A stretch of DNA of 64,000 nt from Elymus sibiricus (GCA_039707655.1 CM077667.1:546324222-546388221); one strand, 5' to 3'; numbered from the stretch's first letter, positions 21,829-33,315 are shown. The notes: generated by a model not told the origin, from the sequence alone. Made by a program: numbers and translations.

Positions 21829-23506
21829 GTATGCTTTATGGCCTTCACCTGACGTGCAATTCTGTCATCAGTTATCTTCATGTTTTAACCTGTTGTTGTT
21901 CTGCATGCAACCTGTTTTAAAGAATTTCCAGCTGCAATGGAAATTGATCATTTCTGCAATTTTGAAAACCAGTTTGATTAATCTCCCAGCTTTCTTTGGG
22001 CAGTAAGGCTATCATTTATACTTAAGATTAACTATTCTGTATGGAGTTTGGACTTTTGAGGCTCATACTTCAGGACTCTATGGGATGTGCAGTTGTCTTT
22101 GATTCATAATGGGTAAACATCATGGAGAGAGGCTGCTGTTAATAGATTTGAGGGTAAGATAACACTAAGAGGGAGCAGTAGTAGTGGACAGAGTCTGCCC
22201 TGTCATGGCTGCATTGCGGGCTGCCCCTGCCGATTTCCCAACACCTAAGCCTTGTTGTGCGGGTAGGGGGGGTGGGCATCTTATGGTTCACTGGATCTTC
22301 CGAGCGGTGGTTCAGATCGGGACTGGAGTCGTAGATAGATCTGTGTGTGCTCTTCGTGCTGTGCGAAATGGTGCTTAGATCTGTTGCAGTTGGTTTTGGG
22401 GTAATCGATCGGGCCATCGATTTGTTGCTTTGCTGATGCTCATGTTTGTTTTAGCATCAGATGCGCCCTTCATACTGCTGCTTCCTGTTATTACTACGAA
22501 TCTGTATGTCCGTAGAAATGATGCACTACTGCCTGCGCAATGCGCATTCTCCACCTCCATGACTACCACGAGTGGCGTGCAGCAGGGGAAAGGGGGTAAA
22601 CCAAATACTACCGCGCTTTCTTTTCCTGCACGCAAGGCATGGAAAAGCTATGTCTTGAGCCCAAAGTTTTAGATAGCGCGAGATATCGGCGCTATAGCGA
22701 CCAGTAAAGGGCAAGCGCTACGATATGGTGGAATGCCACTCCAGTGCCTTCGCGCGCTAATAGCGTGGCTAAGATTCATTTAGCGCTAAATTCCAGCCAT
22801 GGGAGAGCGTTAGCGTCCCGCTTCGCTCCAAAATTTTCAGCCCAAAATTGAAATATCCCTACATCCCTACCTCATTCCCCCCGTTCACTGAAGCCAATGG
22901 CGGCGCCACTGGCGATGGGCGATGGCGACCAGCTGCGGACGCCGACGGCGGGCTGAGCAGCTCGCGGCTTCCCCTTCTCCCGGCCTCCCTTCCCCAGGTC
23001 GCCCGCATCCTCTTCCCCAAGTCGCCGGCCTACCCTTCCTTCCCTTGGTCGCCGCCGGCCTCGCCCCAGTTCGCCGGCCTTGCCCAGGTCGCGGGCATCC
23101 TCTCCCACAGCCCTGCTGCATCAGCTGCACTGCTTCATCCAACCTCACCCGGATCCGGCCTCTACTGCCACCATGAGCTCGCAAACACAGGGTAAGCTGT
23201 CGGGTCCAGGAGGCACGTTGGCCATAACCATGTTTGATCTCCAACTTTTTTCAGGTTATCTTTGCGTGTACCAGCTGATTGCGCTCATGGTGTCATATAG
23301 ATCGCTAGAGGCTATCACAACACAGTAGCGGCGGCAGGAAAAAGTCAAGACCCAGGCAGCCTTTGGGAGCACTGTAGCACTGTAGCTACATTGCTGCTAC
23401 AGTCTACAAAGGAAAAGCAACTCACGCCCCAGGCAGCGGCCCGGGCTGCCTGGGGCTGTCTCCGCCAAGGGAGTTCTACTCCAACCCGAGATTTAGGGAT
23501 GTGTAA
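21829..23506. other. LTN1 intron 6 remnant and unclassified repeats
   Basis: 21829-22140 looks like ordinary intron sequence. 22140-22670 has no recognisable gene. 22670-22830 is a GCGCTATAGCG-rich repeat that recurs in style at 31230-31385. 22840-23330 is a GC-rich stretch with open frames on both strands but no convincing protein. 23395-23470 contains GGCAGCCCGGG-type inverted phrases. Confidence 0.35.
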
Positions 23507-24730
23507 GAGCATCTCCAACAGATGATGTAAAATAGCCGCGGTGCCCAAAAAACAGTCGTTTAGGGCATTTGGGCCCAAAAAACCAGCTCCAGTAGATGAT
23601 GTATATGTATTTTGTGCACAATTTTTTTACAGCAGCCCTAAATTTTGGCTCCAAGTGCTGCATATTTGTAGCACTCTCTACAGGCTGCCGCAAAAACCAA
23701 AACCAGCCGCGCGAACGCCAACCGCCCCGCTGAAAGTTCCCGCCGCCTGACCCGCCTCCCACCCATGGCCGATTCCTGCTGGAGCTCGCCACCACCGCGA
23801 GTCCGTCGTCCGCCCTCGGCCCAGTCGCCACCCTGTCACCCATTCCCGCCGCCCCCAACAACCCCCGTCGCCGCCCTCGATTGGGGATCCGCCGCCGGCC
23901 GATTTGTAGCGATTCCGGCTGTGCCTCGCCCCTTCGCCGATCGACATGGCCGCAGCAGCACTGGGGCTCGCTGTCGAGGTCAATTAGCGGCCGCCGTGTG
24001 ACCGCCACGACCACCGCCGAGCCGCTGCTCCTCCAAGCTCTCGGTTGTCGGTCGGCGCAGCAACGTCGGCTCTGGCCGCAACCCCCAGATCCCCGGCGGT
24101 AGCAGGAGCACCTCGGGCTCATTCCTAGCCGGCCCGGCGGCCGCCTCTGCCCCGGCGAGCTAAGCCGGCCGGAAATCATCTTTGTGCCCACTAGGTGTTC
24201 GACGAAAAGCCTCCAAGGTAATTTTTTTCCTTTCTCCTTTTTTGCTGCGATATAGTAGTGGATTGTGATGGAAGGTCTTGTGTTGTGTAGATGAGTTTGT
24301 ACGAATCCTCTTCGTGGGATGACGTGGAAGGTCTTGTGTTGTGTAGAGAAGTGGTGGACGTGGAATGGGCAACAAGATCACTAGTTCTACCTCTATGTTT
24401 CATGTCATGTGTGTTGAATTTTGTGTTATGTCTGATGAACAATTGTGTTAAATTTGAGCTTGTGGATTGATGAACTATGTAATAATTAAGTACTATTTGT
24501 GTTTTATTTGTTTGAGGTTAATTTGACATGAGCTTGATATAATTTGTTTCGGATTAATTGTGTTGAGCATGCTTCAAAATGTTTGATAGTTGAAGAAGGG
24601 CAAAAAAAATTGGGCACTAGTTTTACATCATTTGTTAAAGTAACAGCAGCCGCGGTGCCAAAAATCTTCTCTCCTGCCTTAAAAACGTTTTTTTGGGCAC
24701 CAATTTTTACATCATCTGTTGGAGATGCTC
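23507..24730. mobile_element. PIF/Harbinger-like non-autonomous element
   Basis: Starts GAGCATCTCCAACAGATGATG and ends with the reverse complement, CATCTGTTGGAGATGCTC. It is flanked on both sides by the triplet TAA (23504-23506 and 24731-24733), the target duplication expected for PIF/Harbinger. A second block, GCCGCGGTGCC, lies inside each arm. The interior is GC-rich at 23690-24170 with Pro/Arg-rich open frames on both strands, then AT-rich. No transposase is encoded. Confidence 0.85.
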
Positions 24731-24843
24731 TAATGTATTTGTGGCAGCCTATGCCTTTTTGCTATTTCGTTGTAAGTGACAACGAGTCGCTTGTTTTTAT
24801 ATTTTTATTATAAGCACCCTTGAGGTGCATCAATGTACAAACT

Positions 24844-25036
24844 ACTTTTTTTTTAACACAGTACAGACGCAAGCGCTCATATATACGTGCATACACTCAC
24901 CTCTATGAACGCACACATATCATCTTGAGATTTTACGAAGTCACTTATTTCAGGATAAATGCGAGCACCAGGACTTGAACCCTGTTGAGCTGGGGATATC
25001 ACTGTCCACCCAACCATCCAACCACAGGTTGGTTCG
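24844..25036 (-). mobile_element. Au-like SINE
   Basis: On the minus strand it starts near 25036 (ACCAACCTGTGGTTGG), contains a tRNA-like promoter region (GGTTCAAGTCCTGGTGCTCG as box B) and the phrase ATGAGCGCTTGCGTCTG, and ends in an A-rich tail (TTAAAAAAAAAG). This matches my memory of the Au SINE of Triticeae, with an internal deletion. The 13-bp direct repeat CAATGTACAAACT flanks it exactly (24831-24843 and 25037-25049), proving insertion by target-primed retroposition. Confidence 0.87.
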
Positions 25037-25256
25037 CAATGTACAAACTTTTGGGCTGTGTGCACTTGGGTGCAGAGGCTTTTCTCTTCCATTATCTAAA
25101 AAACCAAGTTTCTCTATCGCAAAAAAAAAAAATCTAAAAAACCAAGTTCCTGTATGAATTTTGGAAGCCCAAAAACATCTAAAGGCCGAGACCTTGCATC
25201 TCGTCGCCCGCACCTCGCTCGCTCCCACCGCAGCGCCGCCCCTGGAGGCGGCGGCA

Positions 25257-25663
25257 GCTAGTGCTTTTACCTTACCCCTGGACTGGGCAAGGAACCAGCA
25301 GATCCCTCGGCAGCCAGCCTTTGATACATACATATTGGTCCTCAGATGAGATGACCAAGTTGCTTATCAACCAAAGCATCCAAATTAAGTGCTGCTCCAT
25401 CTTTGTCTGATGAGCTGATTAGGATTAAGGGTCCTTTTGCATCTGACTGCTGCAGGGGATTAAGGGTCCTCGCTCCTCTTGTCTCTTCTTCCGTTAAGGT
25501 GAATCTCTCTTACACGTTCAACATCTACCTCTGCTGCAAATTATGTGCTCTACAAAAGAGCAAATTGTGTTACCTTTGTCTTATATCTAAGAGATTATGC
25601 TTAAACATACTAGTAGAGTATTCTGTGTATCTACAAACATAGAATTGTACACCATATTTGCTA
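25257..25663 (+). repeat. Upstream copy of a duplicated promoter/leader segment
   Basis: About 400 bases, strongly similar to 25930-26312, from GCTAGTGCTTTTA to the ATAGAATTGTACA phrase. It includes a copy of the leader-exon donor (CCGTTAAG|GTGAATCTC at 25498). It carries small insertions relative to the downstream copy (for example around 25405-25470). Between the copies lie about 200 unrelated bases and a TA microsatellite. Confidence 0.85.
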
Positions 25664-25867
25664 CGGATGACGGGAGGAGATGAATCCGTAAGGAAAAAGC
25701 TGGGAGCGCAGAGCTTTATTGTGATGCCGTTTGCCAATTATACCTTGCTTGTTGTTCCAAAAAAAAAATATCATACCTTGCTTCGAGCAGGATGGGTTAT
25801 CTTTCAAAGGTTCTGCAGCAACAAAATCAAGAGAGGAATCATCCAAAGTGCAAGCGAATTACCCAAC

Positions 25868-25869
<2 letters not shown>

Positions 25870-25921
<52 letters not shown>
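25870..25921. repeat. (TA)n microsatellite
   Basis: About 25 TA units between the two copies of the duplicated leader segment. Confidence 0.97.
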
Positions 25922-25924
<3 letters not shown>

Positions 25925-25929
25925 GTAAA

Positions 25930-26312
25930 GCTAGTGCTTTTTTTTTTCCCTTCAAAGAGAAGCAATAGGGAGGCTTATGGACTGGGCAAGGGACCAGATC
26001 CCTCAGCGGCCTTTGATACATATTGCTCCCCAGATGACAAAGTTGCTTGTCAATCAAAGCATCAAAATTAAGTGCTGCTCCATCTTTTTCTGACTGCTAC
26101 GTGGGAGTAAGCCTCGCTCGTCTCTTCTTCCGTTAAATTAAGGTGAATCTCTCTTACACGTTTAACATCTACCTCTACTGCAAATTATGTGCTCGATCTA
26201 CAAAATTAAGAGCAAATTGTGTTACCTTTGTCTCATATCTAAGAGATTATGCTTAAACATACTAGTAGAGTATTTTGTGCATCTACGAGCATAGAATTGT
26301 ACAACATATTTG
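25930..26312 (+). promoter_or_regulatory. Downstream copy of the duplicated leader segment; probable 5'-UTR exon
   Basis: This copy is nearest to the DUF4220 gene. A donor AAG|GTGAATCT at 26142/26143 can pair with the acceptor GCATTCAG at 26779, placing a 5'-UTR intron of about 640 bases just before the start codon. The segment therefore probably holds the leader exon; the promoter would lie around the TA repeat. No TATA box is certain. 26313-26779 is AT-rich intron sequence with no gene. Confidence 0.5.
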
Positions 26313-26788
26313 GGTGAAGCATTAATTGTAGGAAAATTACTAGCGAAGCACATCAGTCAGCACAAGTGATTAGTTCTATAGATTGTTGCTATGGAATTTA
26401 TTTTTTTGAATTTTCTATGGAATATATGTGGTAGATATAGGAAAACTTTTAAATCGTGGCTACATCTGGACGGTGTAGATATAGGAAAACTTATAAACCA
26501 GGAACTATGTACACCAGCAATTAATTAACTGGTACCATATTTTTCCAGTAGTTAATTAGTTCTAAATAGATTCCCTAGCGGCCATCATGGTGGAAAATTG
26601 TATATGCATGTACATTCCATTAGTATATCATGTATATGGGCAATGTTACTAGTTTAATTCGACTGCCATGTTGGTTGTAATATTGTCTCCGTGGTTGCTT
26701 GTGTACTTCTTTTGAAGGAAATATATGTATGTACTTCAACTAATTTGTTTGTAATATGATGATTCTCGTGTGCATTCAGTGGTCACTG

Positions 26789-29434
26789 ATGGCTGGAGTG
26801 GTGCGCCTATGGAACGGTTGGGGGCTCCAAATCCTAGTGCTTGTTAGCTTCATGCTGCAAGTGTTGCTGCTCATGTTCGCTAGGATGCGACGGCGGAACA
26901 TCTCCATCGTCCCAAGGACCCTCCTCTGGCTAGCATACCTGCTGGCAGACTACATAGCGGTATTCATCCTCGGCCACATGTCCTTCTATGGCAAGTCCCA
27001 CGGGCACCAACAGCTCATGGCATTCTGGGCGCCGTTCTTGCTGGTGCATCTCGGTGGCCAGGACAACATCACCGCCTACTCCATAGAAGACAACCAGCTC
27101 TGGCCGCGCCACCTGCTGTCTTTTGTCATGCAGACGGTTGGAGTGGCTTATGTCCTTTACAAGTATGTCGCTGGCAGCTGGACCTTGGTCACAGCCTCGG
27201 TGCTGATATTTGTCAGCGGTGTTCTCAAGTATGGGGAGAGAGTATGGGCGCTCAAGTCCTCCAGCCTGGACAACATGAGTAAGTTCGTCGACAGCAGGAA
27301 GTTGAGTGAGGCTAAACGAGAACCACGTGCACAGTGGGGCCAAGGGGAGAAGTTGGATCCTGAAGAGGTTCTGCAGGGAGCTCATGACCTGCTCCCCATT
27401 TGCATGGCTCAGTTGGTGGACTATAAGTTCTGGCCATCCACATTCCAGAGTAAAGCCATAGAGCTATTCGACAACAAGGGCCAAATGTTCGAGTTGGTTG
27501 AGATGCAGCTCTCCTTGATGTATGATTTCTTATATACCAAGGCAGCCGTGGTCTTCACATGGTATGGATGCTTCATCCGTGTCATTTCATCAGTTGCCAC
27601 CATCACCGCTTTCTTCCTATTTCAATCAAGCATTGGCAAAAATGACTTCAACAGAATTGATGCCATTGTCACATACATCTTAATAGCTGGGGCTGCCCTC
27701 CTAGAGATGACAACATTGTTGAGGGCAATGGGATCAACATGGACATGCGCATTGTTGCGTACTAGAAGATGGCATCGGCTTCACAGCATAGTCGTATCTG
27801 TCCGGCGGCGTGTCAAGGCTGCGGAAAGAAATAGAAGATGGTCAGGTTCCATTGGACAGCCTGAGTTGTTGAACTCGTCCCATGACAGTGGAGGCTGCGT
27901 GTATGCGCAGTGCTTGCGATGCAAAGATTTGTGGAAGAAGCTGCAGCACTCCTTACCGGTCATTGCAGATGGTACTAAGAAGTCGGTGTTGGAAGAGGTA
28001 TGCAGAATGGTGGGGGCATGTGAAGGCAATGAGGATATCATGAGGAGTTACAGTGGTCAGTGCGTGCTGAATCCATGGCACGGATTCTTTGAGGATCCCA
28101 CCTCGCGCGCTGGCATTGATTTTGATGACAAAATCCTTTCCTGGTACTTTGCCACCAAAATGTTCTTGTCAAGGCCGTCTCCTGTGGAAGAGCAAGATGA
28201 TGATGTTGTGGAGGCAATCAGGGCAGTGTCTAACTATATGATATTCCTCCTTGTTGAACGCCCGTACATGCTGCCTAGCCCTGTTCGCCCTGGATTGTAT
28301 GCCAATAATGAAGCAGCATATGAGGGGCTTAATTTTTCTGACGTGAAACCCATCATCAGAAGGGAGAAGCTGGACAGCAGAAGAAGAATGTGGGATCTGG
28401 ACACAAGAAGGGACGGGGACGAGCTGGACAGAGTAAGGGGGAAGTTGGACATAATAAGCGAGGAGCTGGACATGCTAAGGGAGGAGGACCTGGTCAGAAG
28501 AAGGGAGGGGCAGTACATACTGGAGCTGGACAGAAGAAGGGAGGAGCTGAACAGAACAAGTGAGAAGCTGGGCAAAATAAGGTTGGAGCTTGACGGTTCA
28601 AGTGAGAGACTGGAAGAGCTCAGAATAATGAAAGAGCTGGAGAAGCTGGACAGAAGGAGCGAGAAGCTACGTTTGAGACCTTCACCTCCACCTGCCTTAG
28701 CCCGTGGAGCGGAGCTTGCTGTTGGGCTGCTAGAGGTGGTGGAGGCGCGGGGCGAGCAGGAGGTGCGGCGGGTGGTACTTGGGGTGTGGGTGGAGATGCT
28801 GTGCTATGCGGCACACCACTGCAGCAGGGATTCCCACGCCAGGCAGCTCAACAGTGGCGGTGAGTTCGTTACCATCGTCTGGCTTCTGTCCACTGCCATG
28901 TTCAATCGCTCCTACTATGACAAGGATTGGTTTAAAAAGGGCGTGGACCAGTTCTTCAGTTCACCATACCATGCTGAGGACAAGTGCGGATGGTTCTGGG
29001 ACAGCTGCGGATGCTTCTGCAGATGCTTCTGCGGATGCTGCCGATGCTTCTGCGAATGGTGCGGATGGTTCTACCAATGTTTCTGCGGATGCTGCGAATG
29101 GTTCTGCGGATGGTTCTGCGGATGGTGCGGATGGTGCTTATCGTGCAGATGGCTCTGGGACAGCTGCCGATGTTTTTGCGGATGCTGCGGATGGTTCTGC
29201 GGATGGTGCGGATGGTGCTTATCTTGCGGATGGCTCTGGGACAGCTGCCGGTGTTTCTACGGATGCTGTGGACGGTTCTGCGGATGGTGCTTATTGTGCG
29301 GATGGCTCCGGGACAGCTGCCGGTGTTTCTACGGATGCTGTGGATGGTTCTGCGGATGGTGTGGATGGTGCTTATGGCACGGATGGATCCGCTGGGTACT
29401 TCGTTGCTCCGGTGTCCCCACTCAATGGGGGTGA
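26789..29434 (+). CDS. DUF4220/DUF594 membrane protein
   Basis: An uninterrupted frame; I start at ATG 26789 (MAGVVRLWNGWG) because the acceptor at 26779 lies just upstream and family members start this way. About 881 residues in this frame. Five hydrophobic helices fill residues about 13-155 and two more lie near 265-325, giving the DUF4220 layout. A soluble part follows with a Cys motif (CVYAQCLRCKDLW). A highly charged, repetitive coiled coil (about 525-640) is built from ELDRRREEL / EKLDRRSEKL units. The DUF594 block is visible (SGGEFVTIVWLLSTAMF). After FFSSPYHAEDK the frame enters a minisatellite and turns Cys/Trp/Phe-rich, which is odd. The +1 frame there is Ala/Asp/Gly/Ser-rich and ends at 29477, so a one-base shift near 28985 is likely. 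Grass genomes have many such genes; function unknown. Confidence 0.82.
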   Translation: MAGVVRLWNGWGLQILVLVSFMLQVLLLMFARMRRRNISIVPRTLLWLAYLLADYIAVFILGHMSFYGKSHGHQQLMAFWAPFLLVHLGGQDNITAYSIEDNQLWPRHLLSFVMQTVGVAYVLYKYVAGSWTLVTASVLIFVSGVLKYGERVWALKSSSLDNMSKFVDSRKLSEAKREPRAQWGQGEKLDPEEVLQGAHDLLPICMAQLVDYKFWPSTFQSKAIELFDNKGQMFELVEMQLSLMYDFLYTKAAVVFTWYGCFIRVISSVATITAFFLFQSSIGKNDFNRIDAIVTYILIAGAALLEMTTLLRAMGSTWTCALLRTRRWHRLHSIVVSVRRRVKAAERNRRWSGSIGQPELLNSSHDSGGCVYAQCLRCKDLWKKLQHSLPVIADGTKKSVLEEVCRMVGACEGNEDIMRSYSGQCVLNPWHGFFEDPTSRAGIDFDDKILSWYFATKMFLSRPSPVEEQDDDVVEAIRAVSNYMIFLLVERPYMLPSPVRPGLYANNEAAYEGLNFSDVKPIIRREKLDSRRRMWDLDTRRDGDELDRVRGKLDIISEELDMLREEDLVRRREGQYILELDRRREELNRTSEKLGKIRLELDGSSERLEELRIMKELEKLDRRSEKLRLRPSPPPALARGAELAVGLLEVVEARGEQEVRRVVLGVWVEMLCYAAHHCSRDSHARQLNSGGEFVTIVWLLSTAMFNRSYYDKDWFKKGVDQFFSSPYHAEDKCGWFWDSCGCFCRCFCGCCRCFCEWCGWFYQCFCGCCEWFCGWFCGWCGWCLSCRWLWDSCRCFCGCCGWFCGWCGWCLSCGWLWDSCRCFYGCCGRFCGWCLLCGWLRDSCRCFYGCCGWFCGWCGWCLWHGWIRWVLRCSGVPTQWG
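28984..29390 (+). repeat. Minisatellite in the 3' coding end of the DUF4220 gene
   Basis: Tandem GCGGATGGTTCTGCGGATGCT-type units (basic period 9-15 bases) with a higher-order repeat of about 60-70 bases marked by TCTGGGACAGCTGCCG (near 29155, 29237, 29310). Depending on frame it encodes Cys/Trp/Phe or Ala/Asp/Gly/Ser repeats. Codon-length periods keep all frames open. Confidence 0.88.
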
Positions 29435-29479
29435 GTGGTTCGGGTTTGAGGAGGGGCTCATTCATTGTATTGTGTAGTA

Positions 29480-31671
29480 ATTTTATATGCAAAAAACATA
29501 TTTTCACGAGTCTTTGATGACTGCAGTATGTGCTTCCGCTATAGCAATTTGTGATATTTTTCCTTCTCAAAGGCCATTCACTTACCTCTTGTACTCGGCT
29601 CATATGACCACCGACATGTTTGTTATACTCTTCTTGTCTAATCTTACTGGACATGAGGAGTGTGTTTAGGTTTAATTTTTCCTATACAAGTAAGTATATA
29701 AATGTCTTGCATTCAGGATTATGTATGACCTTAAAGAGTACAAAGGGTGTCCCATATATATTAGAGTAACTCTTTGGACTGGACTACACAATGCACGACC
29801 GTCAGCGCAAAATCCTCCCTCTCCCTGTGCATGCGACAGGAATCGTTCCTCGCTGGCTCGCTGTTCGTCGGTGAAGGGCAGCAAGCTGCTTGGGCCTCCC
29901 TCGACTCCATCACACAACATCCAACGTGAAGATTTACAAGATTTTAGGATCCACCAAGGTTAGGGAACAAAAGGTTTGTGTTTGTGTAGCGCGGATAACT
30001 TGGATGAGAACAAACAGGTTTTCCTTTGATATGTCCCACCGCACGATTTTGTTCCTGGTTTTCTGCAACAACTAATTCCGTTTTTAAATTAACACAATTA
30101 ATCAACATCTGATTCTATATATCAGCCGAGCCGACTTTGACTTGAACGGGACAAGACGCCAGAGACGCTGACCATAGATGGAGCTGTCGACTTTGACAGT
30201 AATAATAAAACTTAAAAAAAGAAGAAGAAAAATTCATCCCCCCTCTGTTTGGCGGATGACCATGAACAACAAGGATAAACTCAAGAGTATAACGGAAGGA
30301 GAAGATAAGTATGGAGAGAATCAACCATCAGGTATTCATTCAGGTCCCAAACATAACATGCATACCCATACGAAGAAAATTACATGATTGTATTCTTCAG
30401 CAACATACTCAGAGAGAGCCAAACTATTTTTTAGTTAAGCTGCTAGCTACCAAAGGAGTAGTATGTTACGCGTTTTGTGGGTAGCCCTTTATTCTACTAC
30501 TTTATTGTACGGCTACAGAGGGATTGCATGTGGAATGTCTACAGAGGAGGACGATGATCCTACTGATAATGATTAGACCTCAGAGCCAAACTATTTCCTG
30601 TTAAGCTGCTACCGACACGGCGATTCCTACTAATAATAATTAGACCTCCGGGTCCATTTTCATTTCATCGGTAGGTGTCCCCGGCTGCCCCTGGCATTTC
30701 AAGCGAGAGAGACGTTCTGCAATTCATGGCGAATAATCAGTTAGGCCCCAATCCAAACACGTACTATATATTCTGTATAGGAATTTTTTTTTTTAAAATT
30801 GCAGCACAAAAAGAGTCTGGGTCTAACCTCTTATTGCTCGCTGTACTGTTCCAGGTACTCTCTAATCAGCAGGGTCTAACCAGATCGGGGTTCTGGCCAG
30901 TCAGTCACTTTCTCTTCATTGTTTGTCCCGTCTCTGGAGACCTGCAAGGAAGATGTGTAAGCTATGCTGGGATATGATGCAAGACGTTTACTTTTAGGGG
31001 AAACATCTATCTATCTCTCTCACCTGGATGTAGTTATTCACATGGCCGTCGGCGTTGGGTTTGGTCTTCATCCCATGTTCGTTACTCACCCACTACATAT
31101 TTGTACTCGTACTGACCTTCCTTCAGGAAAACACAAACACAAAAAGCGTGTAAGCTACGGTGAGTCTGAAGCTGTGCACAGTTAAGGAAAGCGCCGAATA
31201 AGCGTTTGTGAGAAAGGAACATAATGGCGCTATAGAGTTTACAAGAGGTGTTGCGCTAAGGGACTTTGATCCAAACACATGAACAAACATTTTAAATAGC
31301 ACGCAATAGCTTCGCTATAGCATGCTATAGCGTTTAGAAGAGGTCCGCCGCTAAGAGGCTTAGCATGCTATTTAAAACTATGTGACTGCCTCCAGTCCAA
31401 TTTACTTGGATCAATTAGATGACCACAACTATGGTTTATTAAACTAACGTTCTCTGCTGGCTAACTATCAGGATATTCACAAGTCACAACCTTTTAATCC
31501 TATAAAACATTGTACAAATGCAAGATCTATTGAGGATTAAGCTTGATATTACACGCTGATCGATGATATACAGATGTAACATACAAGGCATACGAGGAAC
31601 ATAACAATGACCAACGAAAATTAAAGCTCAGGTTAATTATTGCTCTCGGTATAATAGTTTTAGGTTGATAC
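29480..31671. other. Intergenic region without recognised genes
   Basis: 29480-29700 is the 3' flank of the DUF4220 gene. I see no gene in 29700-31200; short frames there lack splice or codon support. 31230-31385 is a GCTATAGCG-rich repeat with inverted halves (ATAGCTTCGCTATAGCATGCTATAGCG), similar in style to 22670-22830, so a small dispersed element. 31386-31671 shows nothing. Confidence 0.4.
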
Positions 31672-33315
31672 TCACAGGTAACTCCCTCTCAAAAATTCCA
31701 TGCTCTTTTCTCCTTCTCGTATGCCAGGGGAATTTTCGGAATAAGTACAAGAAATATAAGATACAAAAAGAAATCAGTTAAGAGTGTCTTCTACGTAACA
31801 ACATGTATTCCATACTAGAAAGCAGCTTGGCAGAATCACTCCATCTAATTGAAATTGTTCAACACAAGAAATATATATGACATAATTTAAGAATAAACAT
31901 ACCTGCCCCCACCCAATATCAAGCCCAGAAATTTCAACACAATAACAACTACCATTTTTCCACTTCAGAGTAGTGTAGTTTCTTGACAAGCCGGTGAGCT
32001 GAAGAATAGGACAGATATGACTTTTCAGCAAAAAGATCCATGGCACAGAATTATATCAGAAATCTACTTTATCTTCTCCACCATAACTACAAACTGAGAA
32101 TACAACATAGTGCTTACTTACAATGTCAGCTGTTGCCAATTTGATGGCTTCCAACTTGGGAAAGCTAGGCCTTTTACTCTACAAAATATATAAACAAATG
32201 GATTCAAATTCCTCACAAATAATAATGCAAGATAACTAGCCATGTGGTAAAAACTAATTTAGAAGACAGTAGAGAGAGATGAGCAAGTAAGCAGCTGGTT
32301 TGGTAGATATTGGCATCAATAATGCACACATATTATACAAACAAAATTATTTCCCTACCAACACTGTTGTTCATTCCACGAAGGTAATTGAAAGAGATTT
32401 ACAACTTCCTAAGACTACCTGTAGTAGCTGATGTCCTTCATTAAGATTGTAACCAAGAATCCAGAACATATATGCCAGCTGAAACTTTGCAAAATGTTCA
32501 GAATTAGGAAAAAAATGTCCAGAACCTATAATGCAGGTTTTGCATTATTTTGCTTATTTTCTGTGGGTGGAGGCTGGGGGATAAAATTAGCTGAAACGAG
32601 AAGAGACGCGACCGTGTAAACCTACTGGCATATCAGGGCATATTGCGAAACAATAAGAGGACTGTAAACCTACTGCCACAGCAGGAGCTCTTCCATGTCC
32701 AGCAGTACAATGTACATATGTTATTCCACCATTATGATTGGCAAGCTTGTACAATTTGCTAATCACAGCAGGAAGCCTCAGTCACAAATCGAAAGCATCA
32801 AAATCCCTGGTGTAACTAAACGTTAAATTAATTCAATACTTTGGATATTCGCAACACAGACAATGAAAACAGCACACCCTCGATGTAAGGAAGAACTACA
32901 CTGCGATATACATACTGATACTGGTTGATGGAAATATAAATCATCTAGCTCCAGCCTCTAAGTATTGAAAAGTGAAATGCTTGTGATTGGATTGAAAACA
33001 GAAGCCATACTATAAATTGTTAACAATAAGGTAATCTCTTGGTCCACCGCAAAAAAAAAAAAAAAAGAGGTAATCTCTTAGAAACGAAAGGACAGTTGAA
33101 TGGACACTACAATATCATCAATTCCAAACCCACAGGAACAATGCCATCTTCTCCAATTAAACTACGTCTCCTTGGAACAAGGAATTGCGCCTAATTCTTA
33201 GGTCCAGTTTAAAATGCACTCATGAAGAATAGAAATTTTAATACCTAACTCCTTCACGGCAATGCTCAATATCTTTGCATTCTAGACAGTAGTCTTGAAT
33301 GGCATTCCAAAATAC
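31672..33315 (-). pseudogene. SEX4: Phosphoglucan phosphatase SEX4-like pseudogene
   Basis: Exons on the minus strand: 33315-33245 (AIQDYCLECKDIEHCRE), 32806-32674, 32478-32419, 32178-32122, 31998-31903 and about 31733-31672. They carry the dual-specificity phosphatase loop ([19 protein letters not shown]) and the start of the starch-binding CBM (VEISGLDIGWGQ). SEX4 removes phosphate from glucan during starch breakdown in plastids. Lesions: about ten bases lost between YFG and AIQDYC, an in-frame TGA in DFDAFDL*LRLPAV (CGA to TGA), an unusual His in the loop (Met or Leu is normal), a one-base insertion after AWNF in the CBM exon, and a lost acceptor before it. N-terminal exons and the rest of the CBM were not found. 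Confidence 0.85.

Noticed and set aside
23678..24191. Long GC-rich frames on both strands as host genes
   Set aside because: They lie inside the PIF/Harbinger-like element and show no conserved protein features in either strand.
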